Positions 1-9,279 of a stretch of DNA of 23,611 bases are shown here, in pieces. This DNA is from Priapulus caudatus (Eukaryota; Priapulida; Priapulimorpha; Priapulimorphida; Priapulidae), in the NCBI RefSeq assembly GCF_000485595.1, contig NW_014578380.1, positions 4,710-28,320 of the forward strand, in the 5' to 3' direction. Each line of letters opens with the position of its first letter. The stretch's first letter is position 1. Both the position numbers and the translations under genes were made by a program. Under the pieces are notes generated by a model. That model was not told where the DNA came from. It saw only the letters and a program-made list of their open reading frames with translations, and did no database searches.

Positions 1-995
1 ACTGAACTATCACGTATGTCGACTGTATATTGTGATTACTAGCACCAATTAAAGAGGCTACAGTACGTAGCCGAGTACCTTTAATACCCGTGTTGTTGCT
101 CTGTTTTATCGTTGGTTGATCATAACGGAACGCGCCTGGCAGTCGAGGTGCACGACCCGACGTGTCGCCCCTGTGGAACGATCACGGCCTGATCAACCGC
201 CACGCCACAGGGGGAAAGCGTTACACAACAAAGAAATACCAGCACAAATATTGCGTGTTTTAACATATACAAATAAGACACGCGTACAATTTATAATAGA
301 AATTCTAATCTATATATACGTGCATAAACAATGGTTTATTGGATGCATACGTATACATAACTAAAACCTGGCTTAAGTACTAACGATTTTTTTATAATTG
401 GACTTTTAACACAAACTAACAAAGAACTACCATCTTTACATAACTAAATGATTAGTGAAATGTCGCTGATATCTGCTACGGTAATAAGTAACCTAACTTT
501 CTTGATAACAATGGTTTGCTGTTCCTTAAAAAAGGAGCATTTCATTAAATAATATGTTAATCTCGCTCGTGCTCGTGACCGCAATGGAGTCTACTAAAAC
601 GCATAAAAATCATAATCACCGAATTTACACAATAATAAAAATAACAAAACAAAATAAAAAAACCTGCAACACGTCGAAAAACATTAATAACGCAAGGATG
701 CCGTATTCCTCTATATCAGCTTATGTGTGTATAGAAAATGTTGCAAAACTCGCTTTCACTTCTAATATAAAATATGTCCATAGACCGAATATTTTAGTTC
801 TTAAACGCCCGCGGTGGTTTTTTTTCTAGCTAATTTGAAGGCTATGGCATAACCCGATACTGATTTAAAGTTGTACACCCACACAGTACAGCTGATATAG
901 CAGAATACAGAACATCGTTGTTGACTGGAGCGCGTGCGTGCCCCCCCCCTTGCACTCACCCCCACATTATGGTAGGTATGTGCCACTGCGAAGTC
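1..995. other. Gene-free AT-rich flank
   Basis: No recognisable protein or RNA gene. The short open frames are AT-rich, low in complexity and match no domain I know. A 9-bp inverted repeat, GGTTGATCA at 114-122 and TGATCAACC at 190-198, brackets a GC-richer patch. There is a C9 run near 942-950. I see nothing else. Confidence 0.5.
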
Positions 996-1115
996 AAAAA
1001 TGGGGGCTCTAGAACTAACTCAGACATGAAAATGGGGGTCTCTGGTCTAATGTTTGTTTGAATGTGGGATGCTCTGGAACTGGCAATGTTCGAAAATGGG
1101 GGTTGCGTTGCATGC
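996..1115. repeat. Imperfect tandem repeat with AAAATGGGGG cores
   Basis: Three cores of the form AAAATGGGGG, separated by related CTCTAGAACT / CTCTGGTCT / CTCTGGAACT segments, recur over about 120 bp, with one core degenerated to GAATGTGGGA. The unit is roughly 35-40 bp and variable. No gene spans it, and the open frame across it on the minus strand is only repeat composition. Confidence 0.5.
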
Positions 1116-1237
1116 ATGCCTTCACGGCCCGGCTTCAACGTATTCTGAAGTACGGTGCACTGGAACGAAAATTACAACAAATACATTCATATCATTATAT
1201 CAGGATCAGGAATATACAGTAGTATCTATATAATATA

Positions 1238-1310
1238 TCTATAGGTATAGTATGTGTATATAGATAATATATTGTGTTATCTATATACACATACATACTA
1301 TATCTATAGA
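1238..1310. repeat. AT-rich hairpin (inverted repeat)
   Basis: Left arm 1238-1266 and right arm 1278-1310 are reverse complements apart from a 4-base insertion in the right arm and one substitution. An ~11-base AT-rich loop separates them. It could be a small foldback element or simple-sequence drift in a TATA-rich region. No coding sequence overlaps. Confidence 0.7.
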
Positions 1311-1432
1311 TATAGTTTCTATATTATACACAGAAGGCCTGCATGATCAGTTTGAGTTTGCCCTCCGGAAGACGAAACGCTGACCAGAAACTACGAAGCT
1401 CGTCAACAACCTGTAACGATGCCGATCGGTAG

Positions 1433-1917
1433 CTAATGACTAACCAATAACCCGTGAATAATCGGGATCAGCAAAGAAACAATGAGCAAGGTGCATCATT
1501 ATCATCACTATAGACGCCTATCAAGACATTTACAACACCGGGGTTCAACGGAAACACGCACGGTGCACAGTATTTTAAAAAGTCTCCAAAGAGGCAAGAT
1601 AGATGCACGTAGATTTAATTACTTCAAACCAGTTTGTGTTCGTAGCGTTGATGTGTAATTAATTATAACAATTAAATTAGGTACTACCCATCTGGTAACA
1701 AGTACGTGTGGGTATAGACGATTTGTTATACAGTAAGTACAGTTGTATATGCAGTAAAATCCTAGAGTCTACTATCCCTTTAAGTTATAGTCCAGATGAC
1801 TGTAACCTGGAAACCAGAGTCTACAGAACAGCCTGAACAGGATCTGGAAAAATTTATTTCTGCAACCAGTGCCAGTGCAACTGCCAGTGTATGGGTTCCG
1901 TGATCTGGGCTACTATC
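1433..1917 (+). repeat. Dispersed repeat, copy 1 (inverted partner at 8353-8866)
   Basis: This ~485-bp segment is the reverse complement of 8353-8866 at high identity (about 95% over the inner ~200 bp by eye). Copy 1 lacks ~35 bp present in the partner (partner positions ~8665-8700). It contains the motif TTTAAGTTATAGTCCAGATG and an ATTAATTATAACAATTAAA stretch. I see no open frame, and no terminal inverted repeats were identified. Homology starts abruptly at CTAATGAC (1433), which matches the point where an LTR begins in the partner copy, so this copy probably shows the uninterrupted sequence. The family is unknown; a non-autonomous transposon is the simplest guess. Confidence 0.85.
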
Positions 1918-2013
1918 GCACGAAGGGTCGTTGTCGTAACAGGTACTACAGATATGTACCCGAGGTAGTTTTAGGTTGTTTAGTATTATGTTTATATTTT
2001 TATAATGAGAATG

Positions 2014-2062
2014 TTAGGGTAGGGTTAGATTAGGGTAGGGTTAGGGTTAGGGTTAGGTAGGT
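2014..2062 (+). repeat. Interstitial telomeric repeat, block 1
   Basis: A run of TTAGGG units mixed with TAGGG, TTAGAT and TTAGG variants. TTAGGG is the telomere repeat of most animals, so this is telomere-like sequence inside a non-terminal region. The degenerate units suggest age or sequencing error. A related block lies ~290 bp downstream. Confidence 0.85.
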
Positions 2063-2348
2063 TAAGTAGTGTTCAGGGTTGGGTACACTTCGTAGTACAA
2101 GACTGGTACACTTTGGGATTACCAATATGCTACATATTTGCATATATGTACCTCGGGCTACATATCGTAGTACGCTGTACGACACAGACGCACCCTTGAA
2201 GCGCTACTCAACTACTCACTATATCAGTATCGACTCGCGGCTAGGGCGCTGCCATACCTCCCAACTCCAAATTGGTTGATCACAAATATAGTTAATTTTT
2301 AATTAAATTCTAAGTAGTGTATGGGGTCGGATTAGATTGGTAGTAGTA

Positions 2349-2380
2349 TTAGGGTTAGGGTTAGGGTTAAGGGTTAGGGT
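2349..2380 (+). repeat. Interstitial telomeric repeat, block 2
   Basis: Five consecutive TTAGGG-type units, one with an extra A (TTAAGGG), in the same orientation as block 1. The two blocks flank about 285 bp of unrelated sequence, including an open frame (2079-2279) with no recognisable domain. Confidence 0.85.
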
Positions 2381-3303
2381 CACAATAGCACAATAAAAGG
2401 AATTATAAAACCAGGGTAGTTTCAGGCACCGTGATGGATATCTCTATACCCAAACCTGGGAAAGAGTATCAGCCCTAGCTGGCGAGTATCAGTATCAACC
2501 TTCTTAGACGCGAGTGACCATCTGTCACGATATACACTTTTGTATATTTGGTGCAGGGTGATATGGGGGACAGAACGGGTTTCATTGCAAATCTCGATGA
2601 GAATCACGCATGCAATGCATCGCTGCGTAATGCATCCCGTGACGCCGCTATGCCAACGCAAAAAAAGACTAACCGTTCGCTCTAACCATGGCCTGCTACG
2701 CTTAGCTACTGAATATGTGTATACATCACTTCAATCCGGAATATGTATCTTCTTAAAAGGATGTTTTTCACGAAACACCCGTTTCATTAAACTTAGCAAA
2801 TTACGTTGGCCATGTTACAAAACAAATCAGACAAATCAGAGAGAGTCATTACAATAGGGCCCTGGTTCGCGCTTGTATCTGCTGCGCCGCAGGAGGCCTG
2901 ATAGACTCGCTTGCGTATTGGCTCGATTGTTTTTCTCAGGGGGAACGGTAGGTTTTTTTTCGCTGCCAATAGCGCGTACGGCCGCACTAGCAGCGGCATG
3001 CATTTCGGTTGCATGCGATCCACGAACCAGTTTCCAATGCATACCGGGCCGTCTGTCCCACAACTATAACCCTCACCAAAAGTAGTAAAGATAAGGTTAA
3101 ATCTGGCACAGAATCCATCTCCGCCCATAATCAAGACTAACTATCAAACCAACTAAACCGCGCGCTACGACGCGGCGCACTACTAGTCGCTACTGCCTCT
3201 TCAAAAATAACATGGAACATCCCAGTAATTAGTAGAATAGCATCCGCTAGAACCGTCTGTTCTTTAATGGTGAACCACTTGACCAAATGTGAAAAAACAA
3301 AAC
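2381..3303. other. No assignable gene; GC-rich pocket with two overlapping minus-strand frames
   Basis: Between 2836 and 3134 the sequence is richer in G+C than its surroundings. Two minus-strand open frames overlap there (2793-3134, 113 codons; 2836-3063, 75 codons). Neither shows a domain I recognise, and both cannot be real. It could be a fragment of a decayed gene or transposon. At about 2433-2460 the plus strand encodes a short IPKPGK-like motif reminiscent of LINE reverse transcriptases, but it stops within a few codons. No splice or promoter evidence. Confidence 0.3.
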
Positions 3304-3304
3304 N

Positions 3305-3374
3305 GCGTCACTTCAACTCGCTTTATTTAGACTGAGTCACGCGTCGGCATGCTCGTGGACGGCAATACATGACA
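3305..3374 (-). repeat. LTR fragment (terminal part) of broken Mag-like element, copy 1
   Basis: Matches the 60-bp inner part of the LTR at 8979-9038, with about ten extra single-base insertions. It includes the poly(A)-signal region (TTTATT read on plus) and the terminal TGACA. The first half of the LTR is absent here. That half occurs inverted at 5298-5410. An ambiguous base (N) at 3304 sits at the break. The purine-rich tract expected next to the LTR is recognisable at 3375-3385 on the minus strand. Confidence 0.85.
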
Positions 3375-5297
3375 TCGCTTTTCTTACAAAAAATACAACT
3401 ACGTTTCCAAATTCACAAAAGTGTTCCGTATGCCACCGATAAACAAACAGCATTTGCTTAATGCAATATTGTTGTTTCGGCTGTGCGATAATTGGGCATA
3501 ACTCGCATATCTCGAGGTTCATCACCTCTATCTCGGAGGCGTGTGTGAGTTTCTTGTGCCTCAGAGATGCACGTCGATTTCTCCTAGTGACCCTTCCAGC
3601 TCGGCAGCCTTATCCTGTATGATCTGGGTGGTACATCCGTTTGATCTGGAATAAGCTCTGGCTAATTTCCACGTCTTCTTTTTGCTCTCACTCGATTGTG
3701 TCATATGGCTTCAGTGTTCAAACTGTTTTACGTGTCTGTCATAATATTTCTTCGCTCTTCTATGTCTGGCATCCTTTCAGGTTCGCTGCTTACATCTTTG
3801 GTTTCTTGCAGCGGCTTGTGGGGTCAGTTTGCATGTTGCGGTAGGAATGCGTGTTGGCAGTAAGTCTCGCAACAGTCTCTGAACTGGTGATCCCATGCTC
3901 GTCGTCTCTCGGGGTATTCCTTACGGTTTAGTAATGCGAGGTAATGGGTGCCGGTTCGTGCTGCTTGGCACTTCTTCAGGCTCTTGCTGTGCAGTTCCCA
4001 CTCCAGGACCAGTCATTCGTCTGTGAATGGGTGGGTGATATCGTTTTATGGACAAAGTCCATACGTATCGCGCAAACTGTCTCCATTCTCCACAATTCCA
4101 TGGAGGTCCGTTGTCACTGTAACGCCGAGCTGGTATTCCAGGGTGCTGAACCACTTCTTCGTCTGCTTGATTAGCAGCTGATCCATCTGTTGTCATCATT
4201 CTCTCCATCTCAAAGTATTCGAGTAGTAGTTCCATGCAAAATCAGCCATTTGCTCTGAAGACAGTCAAACAGATCCATTCCTACATGTTCCATGGTCTTG
4301 TTGGTATTGGGCATTGGCATCAGGGGTTCCTTCTGGCTGTCGGGCTCTGTGTTCTTGACACGGGTCCACATCGAGAAATTGTATCTTCTATGCTGTTTGT
4401 TAATCGCCTGGCCAGCTAAAGGAGGTCTCTTGCCAATTGTTTGGTCTTTACCATTCCTTGATGGGGCAGCATGTAACATCTCGATGGCTGTTGTCCTGCA
4501 TTGTCTGTAGTATCCACGAATTCTTGTTTCCTTGAAGACTACTGCCATCCACGATGTTCATTTCATCTCGAAAAGTCATGATAGCGCTGCGAATCTCGGA
4601 TGCAAGTTTTCCCTTGTTCCTCGGCCATCCTGACGGCGATTTCACAATGTGGCTCAGTAATTTCAGCTCAGAATCTTGTGCAGTTCTCTTCTCGATCTGT
4701 TCCATCTTTGGAGACTTGTCTGTTGTAGCGCTATTTAGTTTTCCAAATCTTGTTAGAAAAATGTGGCGAGTCTTCTCGCCGTAAGGATCGACCTGGTTCG
4801 TTTGACGTGCGCACGGTCAGTGCATGCTGCAACTGGAATTTCTGTTGCCCTTCTTGTGCACTAAGGATAAAGTCGTATCGCTTGTAGTCTCATCCTCATC
4901 TTCTGTTAAACGAAGTGGAACTTGATGTAATGGCTTTGGAAGATTCTGATCAGGGGCAAATGGTCTGTCTCGAACAGTGACATCTGTCGGTCGCGTACAC
5001 GTATATGTGGAATTTCTTGAATGGCAAACACAATTGCCAGCAATTCCTTTTCATGGCTGTGCATACGCGTATTCAGCGTTGTCAATGCCTGGACTCATAT
5101 GTCCACTGGTCGGCTGATCTTGCAAGCAGGACACATCCTATTCCGGATTGACTGCGTCTCCGTGAAATCGTTACTGGCTCTTCCCGGCTGTAGTATCGAG
5201 TACTGGTGCAGCTGGTTACAGCTTCTTGATCTGACTGAACGCGTTCTTCATGGATCTTGTCAAAATGCCATTCGAAGTCTATGGTCCTTGATTCCTT
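3375..5297 (-). pseudogene. Decayed pol (RNase H to integrase) of Mag-like Ty3/gypsy element, copy 1
   Basis: Minus-strand pol remnant parallel to 9039-11370 of the complete copy. Reading from the right: an RNase H segment near 5080-5240 (YYS..EPVTI, GIGCVLL), the RNase H-integrase spacer near 4560-4690 (GWP...FRDEM..VDG), then the integrase core near 4060-4140 with HPGIP and SDNGP (second catalytic Asp) and GTAQQ near 3975. The frame changes repeatedly through single-base indels, so no intact protein is made. Relative to the complete copy, about 365 bp of the 3' tail (9114-9478) is missing near 3460-3478. Gag and most of RT are absent because homology stops near 5291. Confidence 0.85.
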
Positions 5298-5410
5298 GCG
5301 CCAAAATGCCGTGCATGTTTTGTTTGTGAACCTACACAGAAACACTTGAATAGATACACAGAAACACTTGGACAGAGGCCAAGACATAACACAGAGGCCA
5401 AGACATAACA
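5298..5410 (+). repeat. Inverted first half of the same LTR
   Basis: Reverse complement of LTR positions 8867-8978, including the 19-bp terminal duplication (two copies of AAGACATAACA-type sequence) that the left LTR of the complete element also carries. It is the half missing from 3305-3374, and it lies in the opposite orientation. The pieces join at GGCG in the LTR, so the element body plus 60 bp of LTR appears inverted relative to this piece. Confidence 0.9.
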
Positions 5411-5607
5411 ATTTTGTGTACCTACAAAATTGCGTAGGGAAAAATTGTGGCGGGATGCTGCGGCCAAAGTGAAATTGCTAGAGCGGATCGAGTTTACCAT
5501 GTATCTCTGTCCCCGGCATATGGCCTGCTCATTTTGAGCGCGTATGTTTTTTGCCTGAAAAAACATCTTGGCCGGCAACGCGACCAGCGACGCGAGTATC
5601 GTTTAAA
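5411..5607. other. Short unassigned spacer
   Basis: No gene. It starts with a short palindrome (CAATTTTGT / ACAAAATTG, ~5409-5431) right beside the LTR end, followed by unremarkable sequence. Confidence 0.4.
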
Positions 5608-5926
5608 GGCGTAGCCAGGGATTTGGATTGGGGGGGTCCTCGAGCGAGTAACAAGGGTGTGAAAAAAAAATTTGGAGTTAAATGTAAAAATAGTGCTGTA
5701 AAATCAATTTAGACTGTTTTGTTGACAAAACTATTTCTTCTGCAGCTCTACAACGACACCTAACCCGACCATGCTGTGTGACTAACGTCAATATACACAG
5801 CCTGCTAGCCTGAGGCCAGGATTAGGCCAGCTACGCGCTTTTAAGAGAAAAAAAAATAGAGAAAAAAAAAGATTTTGATTTTGATTGGGGGGGTCCTAGG
5901 GCCCCCAAGACCCCCTGGCTACGCGC
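5608..5926. repeat. Non-autonomous element with GGCGTAGCCAGG / CCTGGCTACGCG ends
   Basis: The ends GGCGTAGCCAGGG (5608-5620) and CCCTGGCTACGCGC (5913-5926) are near-perfect inverted repeats. Each is followed internally by a G7-TCCT run (5629-5640 and 5887-5896). An extra internal end (GCCAGCTACGCGC, ~5827-5838) and two A-rich runs lie inside. No coding frame. G-rich repeats ending in GGCTACGCC are common in marine invertebrate genomes, and a relative appears here near 19040-19105. Likely a MITE-like transposon, possibly two nested copies. Confidence 0.65.
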
Positions 5927-6023
5927 TTGGTACCGTTCCCGTGTAAATTAGCATAAGGCAAGGATATTGTAACTCATTTGTATCTATTAAGACAACTTCA
6001 AGGACCACAATGTAAATAAGTGT

Positions 6024-6782
6024 GTGATATCATCGGCAATCGCGGTAGACCACTCAGATTGGGAATTGCATATCAATGCAGTGCTTTTTGCGTACAGAAC
6101 GGCTACTAACGAAACTTCGCAGTTCACACCGTATTTTCTCCATTACAGCAAGTCGCCTTGTTTACCGTTAGATGTGTTATTATACCCGCGTCGTCTTTCG
6201 TATGCAGACGATCCGGTAACGCATGCGACTGAGCGCCTTCACAGGGCATTCACATACATTGAGCGTAACAGGAAGGCAGCTCGTCAGAAAAACAAGCGGC
6301 TGTACGACCAACGTGCGAAAGATTTCGCGTTCGAGCCCGGTGATCCCGTGCTGTGGTTTAACCCTGTCTTATCCGGCAGTCAAACACGTAAGTTTGCAAG
6401 TTTATGGAGACCTTATTATCGAATTATTGAAAAATTAACACCACGGCGGATGCGAATAAAGCGTGAAGGCGATACTCGCACGTACGATGTGCATGTAAAG
6501 AATTTAAAACCGGCGCATCCATTCGAGGAGTGGAATAGGCCGAATAATGCAGTTAAATTGACTGACGCACGACCGGTTAGAGACGGGACGCTAGTTGCCC
6601 CGAGGGCTGTTAGTCCGATGGAGCACGACGCGTCTGATTCCCAATGGTCACAAGACGATCTCGTACCGTTGGCACGCTTATTTACAGAACGCGATAACAC
6701 GGCATATCTTACCGTTACCACGTTTATTTACAGAACACGATGGCACCGCATAGCTACACCGCTCTGCTGTGCATACTCGTGA
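6024..6782 (+). pseudogene. Integrase C-terminal fragment of Ty3/gypsy pol
   Basis: Open for 252 codons but not a full gene. The stretch begins with GTG inside a longer frame open from 5991, so it has no true start codon. Residues 11-45 match the end of the integrase core (SDW..H.N..LFAYRTA, then TPYFL). Residues 90-110 give the conserved YDQRA and F.PGDPV segment, and residues 125-163 resemble the GPY/F module (W.PYYRI..KL, then HVKNLKP). The catalytic DDE residues lie upstream and are missing. The last ~85 residues look unconserved. No chromodomain is visible. The end of the frame overlaps the env-like start by 43 bp in another frame. Confidence 0.85.
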
Positions 6783-6886
6783 TTTTGCCGGCGATGGCTG
6801 CAAACATAAACCAGCCGACGCAGGGTGTGGTTTTCGTTCCAAGAGGGCAATTGTCAATAACACAAAGCCGCTGGGCCGCGCCGTAA
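6740..6886 (+). pseudogene. Env-like protein start (signal peptide and short ectodomain), truncated
   Basis: A 48-codon frame starting at ATG 6740 overlaps the pol tail by 43 bp. It opens with a strong signal peptide: a short polar start, a hydrophobic core of about 12 residues (ALLCILVILP) and an AMAA cleavage-like site near residue 20. A following segment (GVVFVPRGQLSITQSRW) resembles the opening of gypsy-type envelope ectodomains. Two stop codons (TAA TAA, 6884-6889) end it. The same frame is open again for ~30 codons afterwards, with an aromatic/charged sequence. A full env is several hundred residues, so most of it is lost. Family assignment rests on position, signal peptide and the short motif. 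Confidence 0.6.
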
Positions 6887-6889
6887 TAA

Positions 6890-7441
6890 ACATTATGGCA
6901 ACAGGCGAACTTCACTAACTTTCATGAGCATGTCCAACGCTCAATTGCCATTCGACTCGAGATTCTACCACGGCGCGGCTAAGTAACAGTAACGACGCGG
7001 ATGCCTGGGCGGGGATCACATCCAGTACTCCGGAGGTGTGACCGACAGCCGTCAAGAAGACCCCCACTACGACCAGACCAGACCAGGGGAGGCAACCCGA
7101 GATGGAGAAGAAAATCCCCACTGTATATTTAAGTGCAGTCACACACATAGGTATATATATATGGGATATATATATAGATGCGCGTGTGTCTGTCTATGGG
7201 TGGAGGTGTATGTATTACCTGTGCATGTATGTATAAACTTGGGTGGAGGTGTATGTATAAACTGTGCATGTTATTTCGTATACATGATCATTGAATATTA
7301 CAATGTTGTTGCGACATACCGTTTTGAAAAAAAAACATTTATGAAGTAGAATAGTAGCATTTGAAATTACGTACCGCGCTCTTGTTTGTTACTGCGTTTA
7401 TTTTGTATCAGCTTTGATGGTCGGGGCGACCCTCTTTGAAT
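6890..7441 (+). other. Remnant between env-like start and LTR
   Basis: Short frames persist: ~30 codons in the env frame to ~6982, then a Pro/Thr/Arg-rich stretch near 7040-7120 in a shifted frame. A hydrophobic 14-codon run (7373-7414) ends just before the polypurine tract and might be a remnant of a membrane segment, which is speculative. Between them lie TATA-rich simple sequence (7150-7180) and two copies of GGGTGGAGGTGTATGTAT (7199-7216 and 7241-7258). No intact gene. Confidence 0.45.
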
Positions 7442-7453
7442 GATGGGAGGAGA
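7442..7453 (+). other. Polypurine tract (second-strand primer)
   Basis: GATGGGAGGAGA, purine-rich with one T, lies directly against the LTR start TGTAGCG. In LTR elements this tract primes plus-strand DNA synthesis. Its exact adjacency supports the LTR boundary. Confidence 0.8.
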
Positions 7454-7957
7454 TGTAGCGAGGAGTGTTAATGGTACATAAACACCGGCTACATCCGAGC
7501 CCGCCCGGCGCGATAATGAATCCCGATGGTGACACTGAGGTGCGACAAAGGAGAAGAGGCGATGGTGGAGAACCACCTGCTCTCGAAGTCGCACCGTGAG
7601 AAACTCGCGCCATGAGAAACGTGTCACTAAGGCGCGGGTTATGATAAGCAATTACAGACGGACTTAAAAGCGAAGACTCTAGCCGAGCTTGAGAGAACCT
7701 GACTGTCCTTCCGACTGACTCTCGTTCACTCACTCGTCTCCAAGGTTTAAACCATATCTTGTATCTTGTACCTTGTGTCTGTTTCTACTCTTATCATGTC
7801 GAGTAATAAACATCAGTGTGGTACGTTACTACCATAGTAGTTGTCTATCTGTTGGTTTGCGTTCTCCCATTCCTGTATCTACCTACATACCTACACCTAC
7901 CTACGCTTAGCCTTAGATCGCTAGTAGTCATACCCGCTAATGAGCCACATCGTTACA
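7454..7957 (+). repeat. 3' LTR (504 bp) of env-bearing Ty3/gypsy element
   Basis: Starts TGTAGCGA and ends ATCGTTACA, which are imperfect inverted ends of the TGTA...TACA type. The polypurine tract abuts the left side. Inside, CTTAAAAG (7663-7670) is a TATA-like promoter box and AATAAA (7805-7810) followed by GT-rich sequence is a poly(A) signal, giving the U3-R-U5 order. No second copy of this LTR is in the window. The right flank is ATATATATA. The target duplication cannot be tested without the 5' end. Confidence 0.8.
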
Positions 7958-8352
7958 TATATATATAGAGTTACACTACTATATATATTAGTGTAAGCGT
8001 GCAACAGCTAGCTAGACTTGAACAATCGCGCCGTGAAAGCAATGGCGCCGGCAGCGTATGGTTGGGGGGTGTTGCTATCCCACGGGCGTGGATCACGTGA
8101 TAACGTTGATGATGACGTTGCACACTACCACAACAACTACTACGCTAACATGTACCGATGTGATAGAATTGTAACTAAACTAGGTCTAATTGAGTAATTC
8201 CAATTATTTTGCTCGTGATACTGAGTGATGGGTATGTTACTATGTAGATGTACACGTATGGACATATTAAAAGTAATTAGTCATAGTACTAGCAGCAGCG
8301 GCTCGTTGTTAATCTTACTATTCTTAAAGTTAGTCTGATAGTGATAGTGATG
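7958..8352. other. Gene-free spacer
   Basis: No gene seen. It contains a small hairpin, TTACACTA / TAGTGTAA (~7971-7996), next to the LTR end, and simple GATAGT-type repeats near 8335-8360 that run into the inverted dispersed repeat. Confidence 0.4.
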
Positions 8353-8866
8353 ATAGTAGTAGCCCAGGTCACAGGTGACGGGCCTACACTGGCAGTTGCA
8401 CTGGCTGCAGAACTATTTCCAGATCCTGTTCAGGCTGTTCTGTAGACTCTGGTTTCCAGGTTACAGTCATCTGGACTATAACTTAAAGGGATAGTTGACT
8501 CTAGGATTTTATTGCATACAACTGTACTTACTGTATAACAAATCGTCTATACCCACACGTACTACTTGTTACCAGATGGGTAGTACCTATACTTTAATTG
8601 TTATAATTAATTATACATCAACGCTACGAACACAATCTGGTTTGAAGTAATTAAATCTACGTGCATGGTAGCGATGGTAGCTATACTACAGTATCTAATT
8701 AATTGCCTCTTTGGAGACTTTTTCAAATACTGTGCACTGTGCCTGTTTCCGTTGACCCCCGGTGTTGTAAATCTCTTGACAGGCGTCTAGTGATGATAAT
8801 GATGCATCTTGCGCATTGTTTCCTGGCTGATCCCGATTATTCACGGGGTTATTGGTTAGTCATTAG
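8353..8866 (-). repeat. Dispersed repeat, copy 2 (inverted partner of 1433-1917)
   Basis: Reverse complement of 1433-1917. It carries ~35 bp that copy 1 lacks. It ends exactly at CATTAG (8861-8866), where the LTR of the Mag-like element begins with TGTTATG. Copy 1 also starts at this point, so the remaining part of this repeat, if any, should lie beyond the retrotransposon. It is not found after 13838. Confidence 0.85.
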
Positions 8867-9038
8867 TGTTATGTCTTGGCCTCTGTGTTACGTCTTGGCC
8901 TCTGTCCAAGTGTTTCTGTGTATCTATTCAAGTGTTTCTTTGTAGGTTCACAAACAAAACATGCACGGCATTTTGGCGGTCACTCAACTTGTTTTATTCT
9001 AGACCAGTCACGCCATCTCGTGGACGCAATACATGACA
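8867..9038 (-). repeat. 3' LTR of Mag-like element (172 bp)
   Basis: On plus it starts TGTTATG and ends CATGACA, which are inverted ends. It aligns with 13687-13838 except for a tandem 19-bp duplication at its outer edge (8867-8885 and 8886-8904) and a few base changes. The minus-strand poly(A) signal AATAAA is at 8993-8998. Confidence 0.92.
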
Positions 9039-9050
9039 TCCTCTTTCCTT
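9039..9050 (-). other. Polypurine tract of Mag-like element
   Basis: AAGGAAAGAGGA on the minus strand directly abuts the 3' LTR. It is all purine and in the expected place for plus-strand priming. This confirms the element's orientation. Confidence 0.85.
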
Positions 9051-9279
9051 ACAAAAAAATAAAACCGCTCCAAATTCACACAAGTGTTCACGTATGCCAA
9101 ATAAACAAACACATTTTTTTTTTTTTTTTTAAATTCACTACGAACTAACCTTCAACTAAACTCTGTAAATCACATGCAATCTTGCATAGGTTCATTAACC
9201 ATGAAATGCTTGTCTTAATAAACATAACTATATTATCTTAACTCTGAATTTGTCTTCCCTTGTCCTTCGCTCATTTTGT

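Larger units (their letters stand above)
5991..7957 (+). mobile_element. 3' part of a Ty3/gypsy LTR element with an env-like gene
   Basis: Four parts appear in canonical order on the plus strand: the C-terminal part of integrase (6024-6782), an overlapping env-like start (6740-6886), a polypurine tract (7442-7453) and a 504-bp LTR (7454-7957). The 5' LTR, gag, protease, RT and RNase H are not in this window; upstream sequence is unrelated repeats, so the copy is 5'-truncated or rearranged. Pol followed by an overlapping env reading frame is typical of gypsy/errantivirus-like elements. The copy cannot move by itself. Confidence 0.8.

Noticed and set aside
2433-2500. LINE reverse transcriptase motif IPKPGK on plus
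   Set aside because: Fewer than 12 residues match before a stop, with no flanking motifs.
7367-7733. Minus-strand frames of 94 and 111 codons
   Set aside because: They lie antisense in the LTR, whose plus-strand signals (polypurine tract, TATA-like box, AATAAA) explain the sequence.
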